Part shown: one piece after another, positions 1-9,600 of the stretch
Position numbering within the stretch: the stretch's first letter is position 1
Layout: each line of letters starts with the position of its first letter
DNA from: Phaeoceros laevis
Taxonomy: Eukaryota > Anthocerotophyta > Anthocerotopsida > Notothyladales
DNA: 20,659 nt
Direction of reading: 5' to 3'
NCBI GenBank assembly: GCA_049999765.1
Contig: JBNGIQ010009553.1
Location: 238,662 to 259,320, forward strand
Notes under the pieces: model-generated
Database searches by the model: none
Told to the model about the DNA's origin: nothing
What the model saw: the letters and a program-made list of their open reading frames with translations, nothing else
Position numbers and translations under genes: made by a program

Positions 1-302
1 GAGAGCAGGTGTGCGGCAGCCAGGCAGCCAGCAGGAGGAGCAGGCAGCCAGCACGTGTGCGAAACTTTTTTTTAAAAAGGGTAAAAATCTTATAGTTCTC
101 CCAAGTAAAAATTATTTCAAAATATCAAAAAATCTTAGCCGATAAGTTCTTAACATTTTCGTCAAATTTCCTACAACTTGTAAACCTAACCAGAAAAAAA
201 CCGGTAATCCAAACCATAACCGGTATTTTAAAAAAAATTATTTTCAAAGTCCACAAAATCCTTGTGTTCAGATGTATTCTTGGAATTCTGTGCATCAACA
301 AG

Positions 303-407
303 CTTAGGAGTCTTGCGTACAAATCCAGGAAGAGCAAACTTAGGAGTCTTGCGTACAAATCCAAGAGCAAACTTAGGAGTCTTGCATACAAATTCAGGAA
401 GAGCAAA
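303..407. repeat. 33-36-bp minisatellite, three copies
   Basis: Copies begin at 303, 339 and 372 with CTTAGGAGTCTTGC and continue into ACAAATCCA..AGAGCAAA. The middle copy is 3 bp shorter. Confidence 0.9.
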
Positions 408-420
408 TAATGTACCTCGA

Positions 421-529
421 TTACTTGTTTCCCTATACCCATGCCCTTTCCATTCTTACTTGTTTCCCTATACCCATGCCCTTTCCATTCTTACTTGTTT
501 CCCTATACCCATGCCCTTTCCATTCTTAG
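421..529. repeat. 35-bp minisatellite, three near-identical copies
   Basis: Exact 35-bp period: the CTTGTTTCCCTATACCCATG block starts at 424, 459 and 494. The copies are almost identical, which suggests recent amplification. Confidence 0.93.
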
Positions 530-1632
530 CTTTATGCTTCTTCTTGCCCTTTCATCCATGATTGTGTCTGCTGGCCGCACAAGCTTGTAACCGAGGAATA
601 ACGGGCCTAGGGTTATTACAAAAGGGCTAGGAAGTAGCCCTATATGGTTTTTACATTAATACGGCTTATTTTATTTTTATGTAACGTAAATAGTTCTTAC
701 ATTACTAGTAAGGGTTAAAGCTTACATGTATAATATTAACTATGTATAATATCAACTATGTATCCCACACCATATATTAACCCCTTGTACTTACTAACTT
801 ACTAACTTAAACTTCCCGGCCTTTTTATTTGCAGCCGGCAATTTAGTTGGCTCCTAGAGAATTAGTTAGGCCTAAATCCGGTAGTTGTAAAAATTTACCG
901 GCATTATGTCTTTTTGAATCCGGAAGTTTTTTCGACCAGTAACTTCTAAATTCCAACCGGCCATTTATATCGCTAAGCCGGTTTTCGGTGAGCGCTGGTG
1001 TGAATAACGGGTTATTTATTCCAAAATGAAGTTTCTCGGAAACTCTAGTTTTGAGGGCTCCCGGAGTCCGGGTGGTTTTGCACTAGGGCCACCTTCAAAT
1101 TTATATATAAATTTTTTGAGGGCGTTGCTCCGCAATGTGGATTGACACATCATTCACCGTCGAACAAAAGCTACAACGACACTGTAAGGATGGTTTACAA
1201 CGGCGCTATAAGGATGTTTTACAGCGGCATGGCAACGGGGGTGTTTCGCCTACAGCGATGTTGTAAACAAGACTACAGCGCCATTGTAACGCCGTTGTAA
1301 CCTTAACTTCGGGTTAATTGTGACCGTGGTCAAGTAACCGGGGTTACTTGTGACTATGGTCAGGTGACCAGGGTTAATGGTGACCATGGTCAGGTTAGGG
1401 CTCCGAGGTTAGGGTTTACGCTCCCACTAACCTGTACATTAGGGTTAGGGCACACAGGCGATTTACCACGCGTCGTTACATTTGAATATTTGAGCATAAA
1501 AGCAACGTTTCGATAAAGAAGTTTCGTTAAAGAAACGATTCGTTAAAGCAACGTTTGTTACAGCAACGTTCTGTAACACCGTCGTTTTAAAAAAACAGCG
1601 TAGACTGTTACGGCGGGCCTTGTTGTAATGCT

Positions 1633-1991
1633 CTACTTTTTGTTTTTGTTGCGCTTCTGTTTCTTGCTCTTCGGTGTGTCCAGGCTTGCCCCCTTCTGCT
1701 TGAAAGTGGTGGAGACATCGCTGTCTTCCACCACTTCCACTGCAGCTATGTCCTCTCCCCCTTTTGTGCACGCAACCTCTTCTTCTGGAGCACCTTCGGG
1801 AGCACCTTTTGGAGCACCTAGTACTTGCATAGCTGCAAAATCATAGTAGCAAGGATCAGCACTTGCCTCAGCAACGTCAAAACGCAGCATCCAACAATTA
1901 ACACACGCACCTAGCCTTTTTGCAAGCCCCTGTATGAACCTCCCGCTTTTGTCATGCACGAGGCCAATCGCCAACCTCCTGATTATCTCCA
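1633..1991 (-). CDS. Possible last exon of an unrecognised gene
   Basis: This is a minus-strand open frame of about 119 codons that ends in TAG. It has no in-frame ATG; its upstream edge is a plausible splice acceptor (CTTGCAG before TGGAG at 1991), so it reads as a terminal exon. The protein begins with a helical, Arg-rich segment containing CVNCW. It then has a Gly-Ala-Pro tripeptide run (GAPKGAPEGAPE), an acidic stretch, and a strongly basic lysine-rich C-terminus that could be a nuclear localisation signal. No family is recognised. It may belong with the ORF at 2298-3050 as part of one transposon-derived gene, but no phase-consistent join was found between them. Confidence 0.35.
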
Positions 1992-2019
1992 CTGCAAGCT
2001 AAGCATGGAACCAGGTCAC

Positions 2020-2100
2020 ATCAAACGGCAGCTGCAGGCAGGCCAGATCAAACGGCAGTTGGATGCAGGCCAGATCAAACGGCAGCTGCAGGCATGCCGT
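2020..2100. repeat. 27-bp minisatellite, three copies
   Basis: The block ATCAAACGGCAG starts at 2020, 2047 and 2074, a period of 27 bp. Just downstream (2103-2150) lies a second short duplication built on CACAAAAAAAACCAC. Confidence 0.85.
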
Positions 2101-2297
2101 CACAAAAAAAACCACGCAGCTTAGTACACAAAAAAAACCACTTAGCTAACTACACATAAACACATGCCAGCAGTACAGTACAGATGGTAACAAATGTGTG
2201 TGTGTGTGTGATATTTGAAGAGGTTACGGTCCCGTTGAGGGTCCCCCTTTGCCCTAGCTGGGCACCCGTCTAGCGACCGGGTACAGTAGGGTTTAGG

Positions 2298-3050
2298 TTA
2301 CAAGTGACACAAAGCCACAAGTACCATCGGCCTCATCCTCTCAATTATTTCGACCAACGCCTCCCACATGACAACATCATCAAAAACAAAATTGGATTTC
2401 AAAGGTGCCGTGATGTTGTTGAGCTTCCAAAACTCAGCCAGCTTCTCCTCCCACTTCCCTTTGTGCTTCCTCACCCACTCAGACTCCTCTTCAGTGGGTG
2501 GTCTGCCGTACAATTTCTGAAAACACATAGAAAACCCAGCTCTCCCGGCTGCCCCAAAGCATGAGGTGGCCCGCTTTGCAGGGTCAGCCATCCTGGCATC
2601 GGCCAGGCGCTGCTGCTGGCTCTTAGGAACCTGGCCAGACAATTTCAACCTCTTTTGCTCCACAATGGCATCCCAAGTTACCTCATTCACGTATATCGGT
2701 GGAAAGGCTGCTTTCCTCACACCCATCACGAAATTCTCAGCCTCACGTACGGTGCTGTGCTTCCAATCCCCCAACATCTTCGTTGTAAATTGGTCGACGG
2801 CAGCCGGCATCGTCCACTCCCCTTTGATGTCACGCTTAACATATGTCTCGATCTTGTGCTTGTCCGTCTCCGACAAGTTGTAGAAGTTGCCATTCAATGG
2901 CGCGCAGTGTGTGTGGATAGCATCCCGGATCCGTGACCGCAGCAGCTTAAAGGAAGTGGTTGACCTCTTCACCCAACCTGCACATCCCCAAAGGCATGTA
3001 CTTAGCAGCTGCCAGCACAAAACTAGGAGCACATAACAAATAGAGAACAT
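2298..3050 (-). CDS. Unrecognised protein, possibly transposon-derived
   Basis: This is a 250-codon minus-strand ORF. The first ~27 codons are probably not coding: a good acceptor (GATGTGCAG before GTTGGGTG, exon start near 2977) falls inside them, and the hydrophobic start looks like translated intron. From there the protein is about 220 residues, mixed charged and helical. It includes a GEWTMP segment, a KSQQQRLADAR segment, then CFGAAGRAGF and LYGRPPTEEESEWVRKHKGKW. The order of a basic SQ..R helix, a G..GR..F core and a G.PT..E..KHK helix loosely recalls plant Ptta/En-Spm transposase-associated proteins, but the resemblance is weak and not enough to name it. It lies in repeat-rich DNA with no gene-like neighbour. 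Confidence 0.45.
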   Translation of the reverse strand: MFSICYVLLVLCWQLLSTCLWGCAGWVKRSTTSFKLLRSRIRDAIHTHCAPLNGNFYNLSETDKHKIETYVKRDIKGEWTMPAAVDQFTTKMLGDWKHSTVREAENFVMGVRKAAFPPIYVNEVTWDAIVEQKRLKLSGQVPKSQQQRLADARMADPAKRATSCFGAAGRAGFSMCFQKLYGRPPTEEESEWVRKHKGKWEEKLAEFWKLNNITAPLKSNFVFDDVVMWEALVEIIERMRPMVLVALCHL

Positions 3051-3420
3051 GTGGCGGGTATTGGTGGTTTAGGGTTAGATAATGCGTTCATTAATAAACG
3101 TTTCCATCCACACATACATAAGCCATGGTTGGATAAGTAACCCATGGTTATAGTCATAGTAGTGAGGTAGTTATGAACTAATAACTACCAAGATACCAAT
3201 AGCCACATTCACGTGGTATGTAAGTCACCTTCGCGTGACAACATTACGCAATCTTTCCAAGAGCATACGCAATCTTTCCAAGAGCACTCGTCTCTCCCTC
3301 ACTCGCGCGGCTACGCACACATTTACAGCATGGTATCAGGAGCCTCCTTAATGGCTCAGTGCCGTCAAAAAAGAGGAAAAAGGATGAGGAAATGGTTTAT
3401 ATTAATGTACTTGAGTTGTG

Positions 3421-3538
3421 ATTAGGATCCTCAAATATAATACACGTGCTTTCAAGGATCCTCAAATATAATACACTTGCTTTCAAACTTTCACGCTAGA
3501 GTGTTATATAATACACGTGCTTTCAAACGGAAGTTGTT
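3421..3538. repeat. Short direct repeats with AATATAATACAC core
   Basis: Three copies of a block reading ATAATACAC[GT]TGCTTTCAAA occur, two of them preceded by GGATCCTCAAAT. They lead directly into the satellite at 3541. Confidence 0.75.
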
Positions 3539-3540
3539 TC

Positions 3541-3872
3541 GCGCTAGAGTGTTATACGCATGTTGTTTCACGCTAGAGTGTTGTTTCGCGCTAGAGTTAT
3601 ACGCATGTTGTTTCGCGCTAGAGTGTTATACGCATGTTGTTTCGCGCTAGAGTGTTACACGCATGTTGTTTCGCGTATACGCATGTTGTTTCGCGCTAGA
3701 GTGTTACACGCATGTTGTTTCGCGCTAGAGTGTTATACGCATGTTGTTTCACGTTACACGCATGTTGTTTCGCGTATACGCATGTTGTTTCGCGCTAGAG
3801 TGTTACACGCATGTTGTTTCGCGCTAGAGTGTTATACGCATGTTGTTTCACGCTAGAGTGTTATACGCGTGC
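3541..3872. repeat. 29-bp satellite with internally deleted units
   Basis: The array is built from a 29-bp unit that starts CGCATGTTGTTTCGCG and continues CTAGAGTGTTATA. Several units are shortened to about 20 bp, losing the CTAGAGTG part so that CGCG joins TATA directly. Full and short units alternate in an ordered way, suggesting that higher-order blocks were amplified. The array happens to be open on the plus strand (98 codons, Arg/Cys/His rich), but that is a by-product of the repeat. Confidence 0.9.
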
Positions 3873-4589
3873 TTTTAACTCGGTCATGTAGGATGTGGTG
3901 ACATGTAGGATGTGGTGACATGGGTAGCGCTGAGCTGATTCGACCTTTCCATGAGGCGTTTGTTGTGCATGGATAAATTGAGGTCACGCATGGATAAATT
4001 GAGGAGGTGACCTCGTTTTGGCTGGCCATGTTATTTTGCTTGTGTTCTGAAGGTGTGTGCAGACATTGAGTAGAGTAGCCGTGGCTTAGTTGAGTTTGTT
4101 GAGCATGGAGATATGCTGCGGTCCTCATGTTGGTCGAGTTTGTTGAGCATGGAGATATGCGGCGGTCCTCATGTTGGTCGAGTAGGTATTGTGACTTGTC
4201 TTGTAGAAGGTGAAAGTTATTTTCAGCTGTTTCCTTGACTGGTTTGTGCTTCCTAGTTGCGGTGATCCTTCATCGAAACTGGGAAGTGCCAGGTAGTCAA
4301 GACAGCGACCGGAAATTGTGTATGTGTGAAGTGAGTGAAGTCAGAAAAATGGTTTTGAACAGATTAGCACGGTAGCAAATCCATCAGCAACTTAGGTGCA
4401 GTAAAAAAGTTATCCATGAAAACATGGTGCCCAACTGTGGGATCCAGATCCTTGGTCAATCTCTCTATCTGGTCAATCTCTCTGTCACTGTAGCATCACT
4501 TTTTTTAGTACAAGACTCAAGATCCGACGACTCCATTCCACCACCAGCTTCACTGTCATACGGCCACTTATCCATGTTCACACAGCTAA
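3873..4589. repeat. Intergenic DNA with short duplications
   Basis: Direct repeats include ACATGTAGGATGTGGTG twice in tandem (about 3894-3925), GGATAAATTGAGG twice (about 3970-4005) and a 44-bp tandem duplication at 4092-4183 (GAGTTTGTTGAGCATGGAGA starts at 4092 and 4136, one substitution). No gene is supported here. Upstream exons of the gene at 4590-5282 may lie in 4200-4580, but none could be phased. Confidence 0.7.
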
Positions 4590-5282
4590 TCTGGACCAAC
4601 CACATCCAATCTGGACAGCAATATAAGGTTCCTCAAGAAGTCCCTAGATGGCGGAAAATCTCAACAGCGACTGAGGGCAGGTCCATCAGACCCTGTGGAG
4701 GAAGGCAGGGATGCAAAGAGAAGGCTGTCCTTCGACGCTAAAACACCGGAGAAACTTGTCCTCACTGGATCGCCAGCAAAGAAGCAGACTCCGTTATCAC
4801 CGGTAATCAAGACTGAGCCACTGGGATCTAGGCCTAATCCCAAACAAGGGGTCCTTCAGGAGAGCCCAGTAAAAGCATTGTTATCAACAACTGCTATGGA
4901 CGCCACCAGAGGGAAGCAAGTAGTGGTTGAAGCTTTGCCAATTACAACGAATGTCCAGCATGACCTCACCATGCCAGATAGACAGGGCATGGCCATCGTA
5001 CCCAAGAGGGGACCTGCATTCATCACTCCAGCAGACCTAGCCAAAGCAGAAGGAGGAAATAAAAGCGGATCTGCTAAATCCATAGCCAAGCTGCCACCCA
5101 CTCCTGAGCAGATAGCCCTATTCTCAGAAAACCTGGAGAGGTTTTGTGAACCTTCCATGTTCATGTACGCCAGAGATACGCTGGACGACTGGAGAGAATG
5201 GAATGCAAGAATCAATGGGTTTTGGGAAATGAAGGACGAGGCCAAGGACCTTTATTTTTGGGCCTCCATCCAGGGCAGATGA
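4590..5282 (+). CDS. Last exon of an unrecognised plus-strand gene
   Basis: The frame is open from just after TAA at 4587 to TGA at 5280. There is no ATG near its beginning; an acceptor such as CTGGACAG near 4617 is likely, making this a terminal exon of up to ~220 codons. The first two thirds are Ser/Pro/Lys rich and probably disordered, with KRRLSF and repeated SP sites (TGSPAKK, PLSPVIK, QESPVK) that look like proline-directed kinase sites next to basic clusters. The last ~65 residues are helical and aromatic-rich, including PPTPEQIALFSENLERF, LDDWREWNARINGFW and a YFWASIQ end. No family is recognised. It converges with the meiotic gene, whose stop lies ~280 bp downstream. Confidence 0.5.
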   Translation, partial: SGPTTSNLDSNIRFLKKSLDGGKSQQRLRAGPSDPVEEGRDAKRRLSFDAKTPEKLVLTGSPAKKQTPLSPVIKTEPLGSRPNPKQGVLQESPVKALLSTTAMDATRGKQVVVEALPITTNVQHDLTMPDRQGMAIVPKRGPAFITPADLAKAEGGNKSGSAKSIAKLPPTPEQIALFSENLERFCEPSMFMYARDTLDDWREWNARINGFWEMKDEAKDLYFWASIQGR

Positions 5283-5563
5283 CATGTTCCAAAGGTATAC
5301 GTAGCTTTGTTTGTCCTTTGTCCTGTCCAAAGTTGACGGCCATTCCAGATGGCAGTTGCTCACTTAGATCCAAATAAGCAGCCACAATAGCTATAGGCCT
5401 GTGCTGATCATAACTCAACAGGATGCAAGCTCACCATCCGGAATGTCCAGTCCTGTGCAGTGTCTGCAACACAGGTGGGCCAAGTCCTTTGAACCTGTAA
5501 GAGTGTTAACAGAAGCTTTCGGAAGTTTACCGGGATCAGATTCCCTGTACACGTAGGACCTCG

Positions 5564-6652
5564 TTAAAGCTCCACAAGGGCTTTTGTTAGAAGGTAGTGC
5601 AAATTATCCATTCGCACAGCAGCCTGCACGATTCCACGAATTTGCATTAGTCACAGCTAGATTCAGCTCAACAAATTGCCTGCACCTGTTGCCTCTCCCT
5701 AACCTTCTCAACTGCTTGGAGCCTCCGTTCTGTTTCCAAAATACAATTACTTCCAAGCTTCTGTGCTTGTCCAATAAGTTTCTGATGTGCCAGTTCTACA
5801 GAGCTCACATATTAGATTCCGCAGGTGAAGGAGTGCAAGTTGTTAGTTTCAGTGCAAGGAAGGAACTTAAGAAGTCCGTTGGCTCTCAAGCTACCACATC
5901 CCTCCACAATTCAAAGTGCAGCATGGCCCTGGGATGTTAATTACTCTGCTTATCTGCTCGACTTTGTAGTTCAGCTCTTGTGGTCTCCAATTTAGTGGTG
6001 ATATGCTTGCAGAGTTGCAAATGCTCATTCAAGTCGGTTTTGAACTGCTGAAACGATCCTTCCACTTTACGAGTGCCACCTAGTCGCCAAAGTAAGAGCC
6101 AACCACGTTTGGTAAGGTCTGAAATTAAGAGTTCTGAAATTGGGCGTCAAGTGACACAGGTCTTACCCCGTAGCTCATCTTCGATCTGCTGAAACTTTTG
6201 CTCGCAAAACTTCCTCAACTCCTCACTGGTGGTATGGATACAAGTCTAAAATATTAGGGATGCCATGCCATTATCTTAACGGTTAGATGTTGCGTTAAAA
6301 AGAGAGGTGAGACCAGGAGTTTCTTACTTGCCGTTCTTGAAACTGGAGTCCAGAACTTCGATGTCGAGCTGTACTTTCGAGGTGAGCTCCGATAGGATCT
6401 TCGCAATTTGCTTGTGCTTGAGCAGCTTGTTTTTTGTTTTGAAGCTTTCCAACATCCTTGCCACAATTCCGAACTCTCTACAGCACGCATGAACAGCAGA
6501 TTGTGAAGTAGAGGTGGAGATCCTGGATATGAGTTTATCAAAGAGCAATATTGACGACTAAACGCTAGGTGATCGCTGCACATACCCAATGCCCGGGTCC
6601 AGCTCAATGACATTCTCACTGCTGCCTGCAGTAGCTTCCTCACTTTCAGATT
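5564..6652 (-). other. ASY3-type C-terminal coiled coil
   Basis: This covers exons 12-17, the last ~200 residues. It starts with an acidic patch (ESESEEATAGSSENVIEL), then heptad-like helices: AKILSELTSKVQLDIEVL, EELRKFCEQKFQQIEDEL, SFQQFKTDLNEHLQLC, TKLETTRAELQSRADKQ, AHQKLIGQAQKLG and a final MDNLHYLLTKALVEL end. The order matches the C-terminus of plant ASY3, including its HQKLIAHF-type segment and a terminal hydrophobic helix before the stop. In this family the helix pairs with the smaller partner (ASY4 in plants, SYCP3 in animals) and builds the axis filament. No partner gene is in the window. Confidence 0.8.
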
Positions 6653-9600
6653 CTGCAAAGGAATGCCTTAAAGTTCAGATTTGATAGCAATTGCTTACAG
6701 TCCATATTCCTCTAGAAAACCTTGAATGAGGGTCTTGAGAGCCCGGTGCTAGAGAAATTTTGACCGGTTGGCTCTTCATCGCGACTGTGGAGATCGCTGC
6801 ATCTCTGTGGAGACAAAGCTGTTCGTTCCCATCTTCGCCTAATTCTTGGTAAGGATCGAAAATGTTCTAATTTTCTCATTCGCCACAAGGCCATAGAGAG
6901 CAGTCAGTAAACTTCTGATGTTCCGGAAAGAAGCAATGCATCCCGGGCACGAGAGCTCTGTAAAAGCATTGGTACCTGTTGGTGGGTTTAACGGGGATGA
7001 ATGTGCACATTCAGAGGTGCTGTGAGCTGAATCGTCCTTGATGGCAGCTGTATTACGCTCGGAGGCGTTGCTGTTCATAATGTCCTGATCATCCTCGTGA
7101 TTGTATGGTTAAGGATGCTTCCGAGCATAGCCAACTGCTTTGACGAAAGAGGTTGAGCACCGCCGGCGGAAGACAAAACAAAACGAAAGGATACGGCGTC
7201 CTGCGCGTCCGAAACCTGAAAGTTTTGTAACGGAGCCGAGTTTATTGCTGTCTTAGCGTCTGTACTCAGGTGATTGCCGTTGTTTGCATTTTGTCCTTGT
7301 ACAGCTCTCCGCCTTAGGCGACGTTTGGGCCTTTCGGTTACAGCTGTCACTCCTGCCTTGGCGATTTCACTGCTCCAAGAGGTGTCCAATTCGACGTTGT
7401 CCAATTCATCCTCCTCCCTGCTGTGGTGTTCCGAGGAAGTGCCCTCTCGGACATTTGTACATTTTGTGGCTCCAGGCTCGGTGGTCCGTCTTCTTTTTCC
7501 ACAGCGGGAAGCGCATCCCTCCCCTCCTCTTAGCAGTTCACAACCCTGAGCAGACAGGTGTCCTTCGGTGTTGAGATCTGCCTCTACTGTTGTAGCTTTC
7601 TTGTGCCTTGAAGTCCTCCGGATGGCACGTCTATCTTGGCCCCTGATATTATTTGTCATATCTGCTGCGCCCCTGCTTCTTGTTGTTTTTGACTTCTGCA
7701 GTGCTTTCCTTTGCCTGGGTTTGGATTCGTTAGCTCTCTTTCGATTCACAGGTAGGGGTGCAATCGGGCTATCACACGATAAGTTGCCTTCCAGGTGCCC
7801 AACAGCATCATCAGCTTCCTCCAAACCCCCCAGGTTAGCACCAGACACATGCAGTAAAACTGTCGCCTTCTCCGTGGGCTGAAACTGGTTACATTGTGAA
7901 GGTTGGTCTGGTGTACCAACGCCCGTCTTTTTGGGGCTTGCCTCCTGATATTGCCCTGTTACGCATTGAGCTGCCCTCGGAGTAGTAATCCTCGATCTCG
8001 ACTCTCTGGTTCGACGCACTGACATCTCGCTGGGGCAAGGAAGCTCCCTTGAAGGCTCGCCCGTTCTCCTTACTCCAGATCTTGCTTTCGCACAGGCCGT
8101 GTTCGTGGCTATGTCCAAGTCAATTTCTTCGGTGGCCCTCAGATCGCTTTTCACACTCTCAGCATAGTCACCACGTTGCCCTTCAACGCAGAACGCGGTA
8201 TGGCTGCCCGAAACATGACCTGTACTAACCCCATCCATGTTTCCAGTTTCAGCTTCACCTTGATGCCTGTTACCCGTGAACCGTGAGCCATTTCCAGCAG
8301 TCCCAGGAGGCAAATGCCCAAGTAGTGTAGGACTAGAGTTGTTCTGCACATCATTATTTGGACCGTCCGGTGCTGCCAATCCGCGTGGACTAGCGATTTG
8401 AGTGTTGCCAATTAGCTCCGGCTGCGTCACACCGTGCTGGTCACATACCTGTGCTTCATGACCTGCAGGAGGTTCAACATCTTCTCCAGACGATATCGCC
8501 GATTCAGAAGAAGGGGTATGCACATAAATCGACCCACCTGGTTGCCTTGGCAACTTTCTTGTATCCTGCTGTCCATCTGAAGTGAGACCTATTTCACCAA
8601 AGAGATTCCTAGTGGTATCATTGCACTGCTCTACACGACCTCTGTTCAGTCTACCTTGATTGCTCCCACAAGCACGAGACGCCAATAAAACGGCAAGGAT
8701 CCTCGAGCCAACTGTTGCTGGTCTTGGACGCCCTGGTTCTGGTACAGGGCGGACGCCCGACGTGGCCCTTCTAGGCAGGGGAATTGATATACCAGCTGAG
8801 ACTTTCCGGGGGGGTTGGACAGCAACTGAGGCGAGTGGCAACTTCCAGCCAACTGTTCTCCCTTCCCTGCCAGTCTGCACTCGGAATGCTCAGTAACACT
8901 CAAAATTCCATATTCGTTAAGATGAAGTCTGCGGTGCATCACGCGGATACTCCTACCTGTTGCAGATGCCTGGTTTGTTGTGCTACCATGGGTATGATAA
9001 CATCTGAGATAGTTAATAAATCTGCTCACAAGAAGCCCAGCATCCAAATGAACGTCATGACCAATCAGGTGGTGCAAAATATAGACGAATTATCATGCGT
9101 TTAGTGCTAAAGGGCATTTAGTGCTAACGATCTCACCTTGTAATTTCAGGTAGATAATCACAACTGAGGTACTAGAATCATCGCTGTTCTGAACAGGCTG
9201 TCACCCAATTGTAGAATTGACCATTAGTTTCTATCCCAGTGTCTTAGACAATAGCTACAGGACTGACTAACGGTGTGGACTGGTCAAGGTAGACACCTAT
9301 CCATTTTCTTGACTAAAACTGATGGGTACAGGGTATACACACCTTCGGAAAGCCGAGGTCATCTGTGCTCGTATCAACCGCAATTTCAATGTAAGCTTCA
9401 GAGGCTCCTGCAGGCACAAATGTCATCCTCTGAAACATGTACTGCCAGTTGTACAGCTTACTACGAACTAAACCAGATGCAGAAACTGCACAAAAACAGC
9501 ACTACTGGCATGAATTACCATTCTCCGCCATCCCAAAGTTCAAAGAGCAAAATAGTTCTTACTATTAATCTTTGAGACTTTGCTATAGGGTATATCAACC

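Larger units (their letters stand above)
1..1632. repeat. Gene-poor, repeat-rich DNA
   Basis: No convincing gene is visible. Besides the two minisatellites listed separately, 1160-1310 carries several degenerate copies of a near-palindromic TTACA..GGCG..TGTAA motif. 1300-1460 carries three imperfect ~30-bp copies of a GGGTTA..TGTGACC..TGGTCA unit that run into GGTTAGGG-like sequence. 1500-1580 repeats AAAGCAACGTTT-like blocks. The short ORFs here are low complexity. Confidence 0.6.

Noticed and set aside
3320-3345. TGGTATCAGGAGC, similar to an initiator-Met tRNA primer-binding site
   Set aside because: It has an extra base relative to TGGTATCAGAGC, and no LTR or retroelement coding sequence adjoins it.
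3560-3856. A 98-codon plus-strand ORF
   Set aside because: It lies wholly inside the 29-bp satellite and merely repeats the translated unit.
5584-5940. A 118-codon plus-strand ORF
   Set aside because: It is antisense to exons 16-17 of the axis gene and their introns, and has no recognisable domain.
7274-7882. Several plus-strand ORFs opposite the large exon
   Set aside because: Antisense shadows of the long minus-strand coding exon; no domain or splice structure.
7075-8880. A 601-codon minus-strand ORF taken as a complete gene starting at 8880
   Set aside because: The codon at 8878-8880 is GTG, not ATG, and a stop lies just upstream at 8890-8892. The last 46 codons are better read as intron (7215-7085), since splicing there joins the next exon in phase. 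It is one large exon of the axis gene.
8646-9077. A 143-codon minus-strand ORF across exon 9
   Set aside because: It starts at TTG, is a different frame from exon 9, and cannot be joined to exon 8 in phase.
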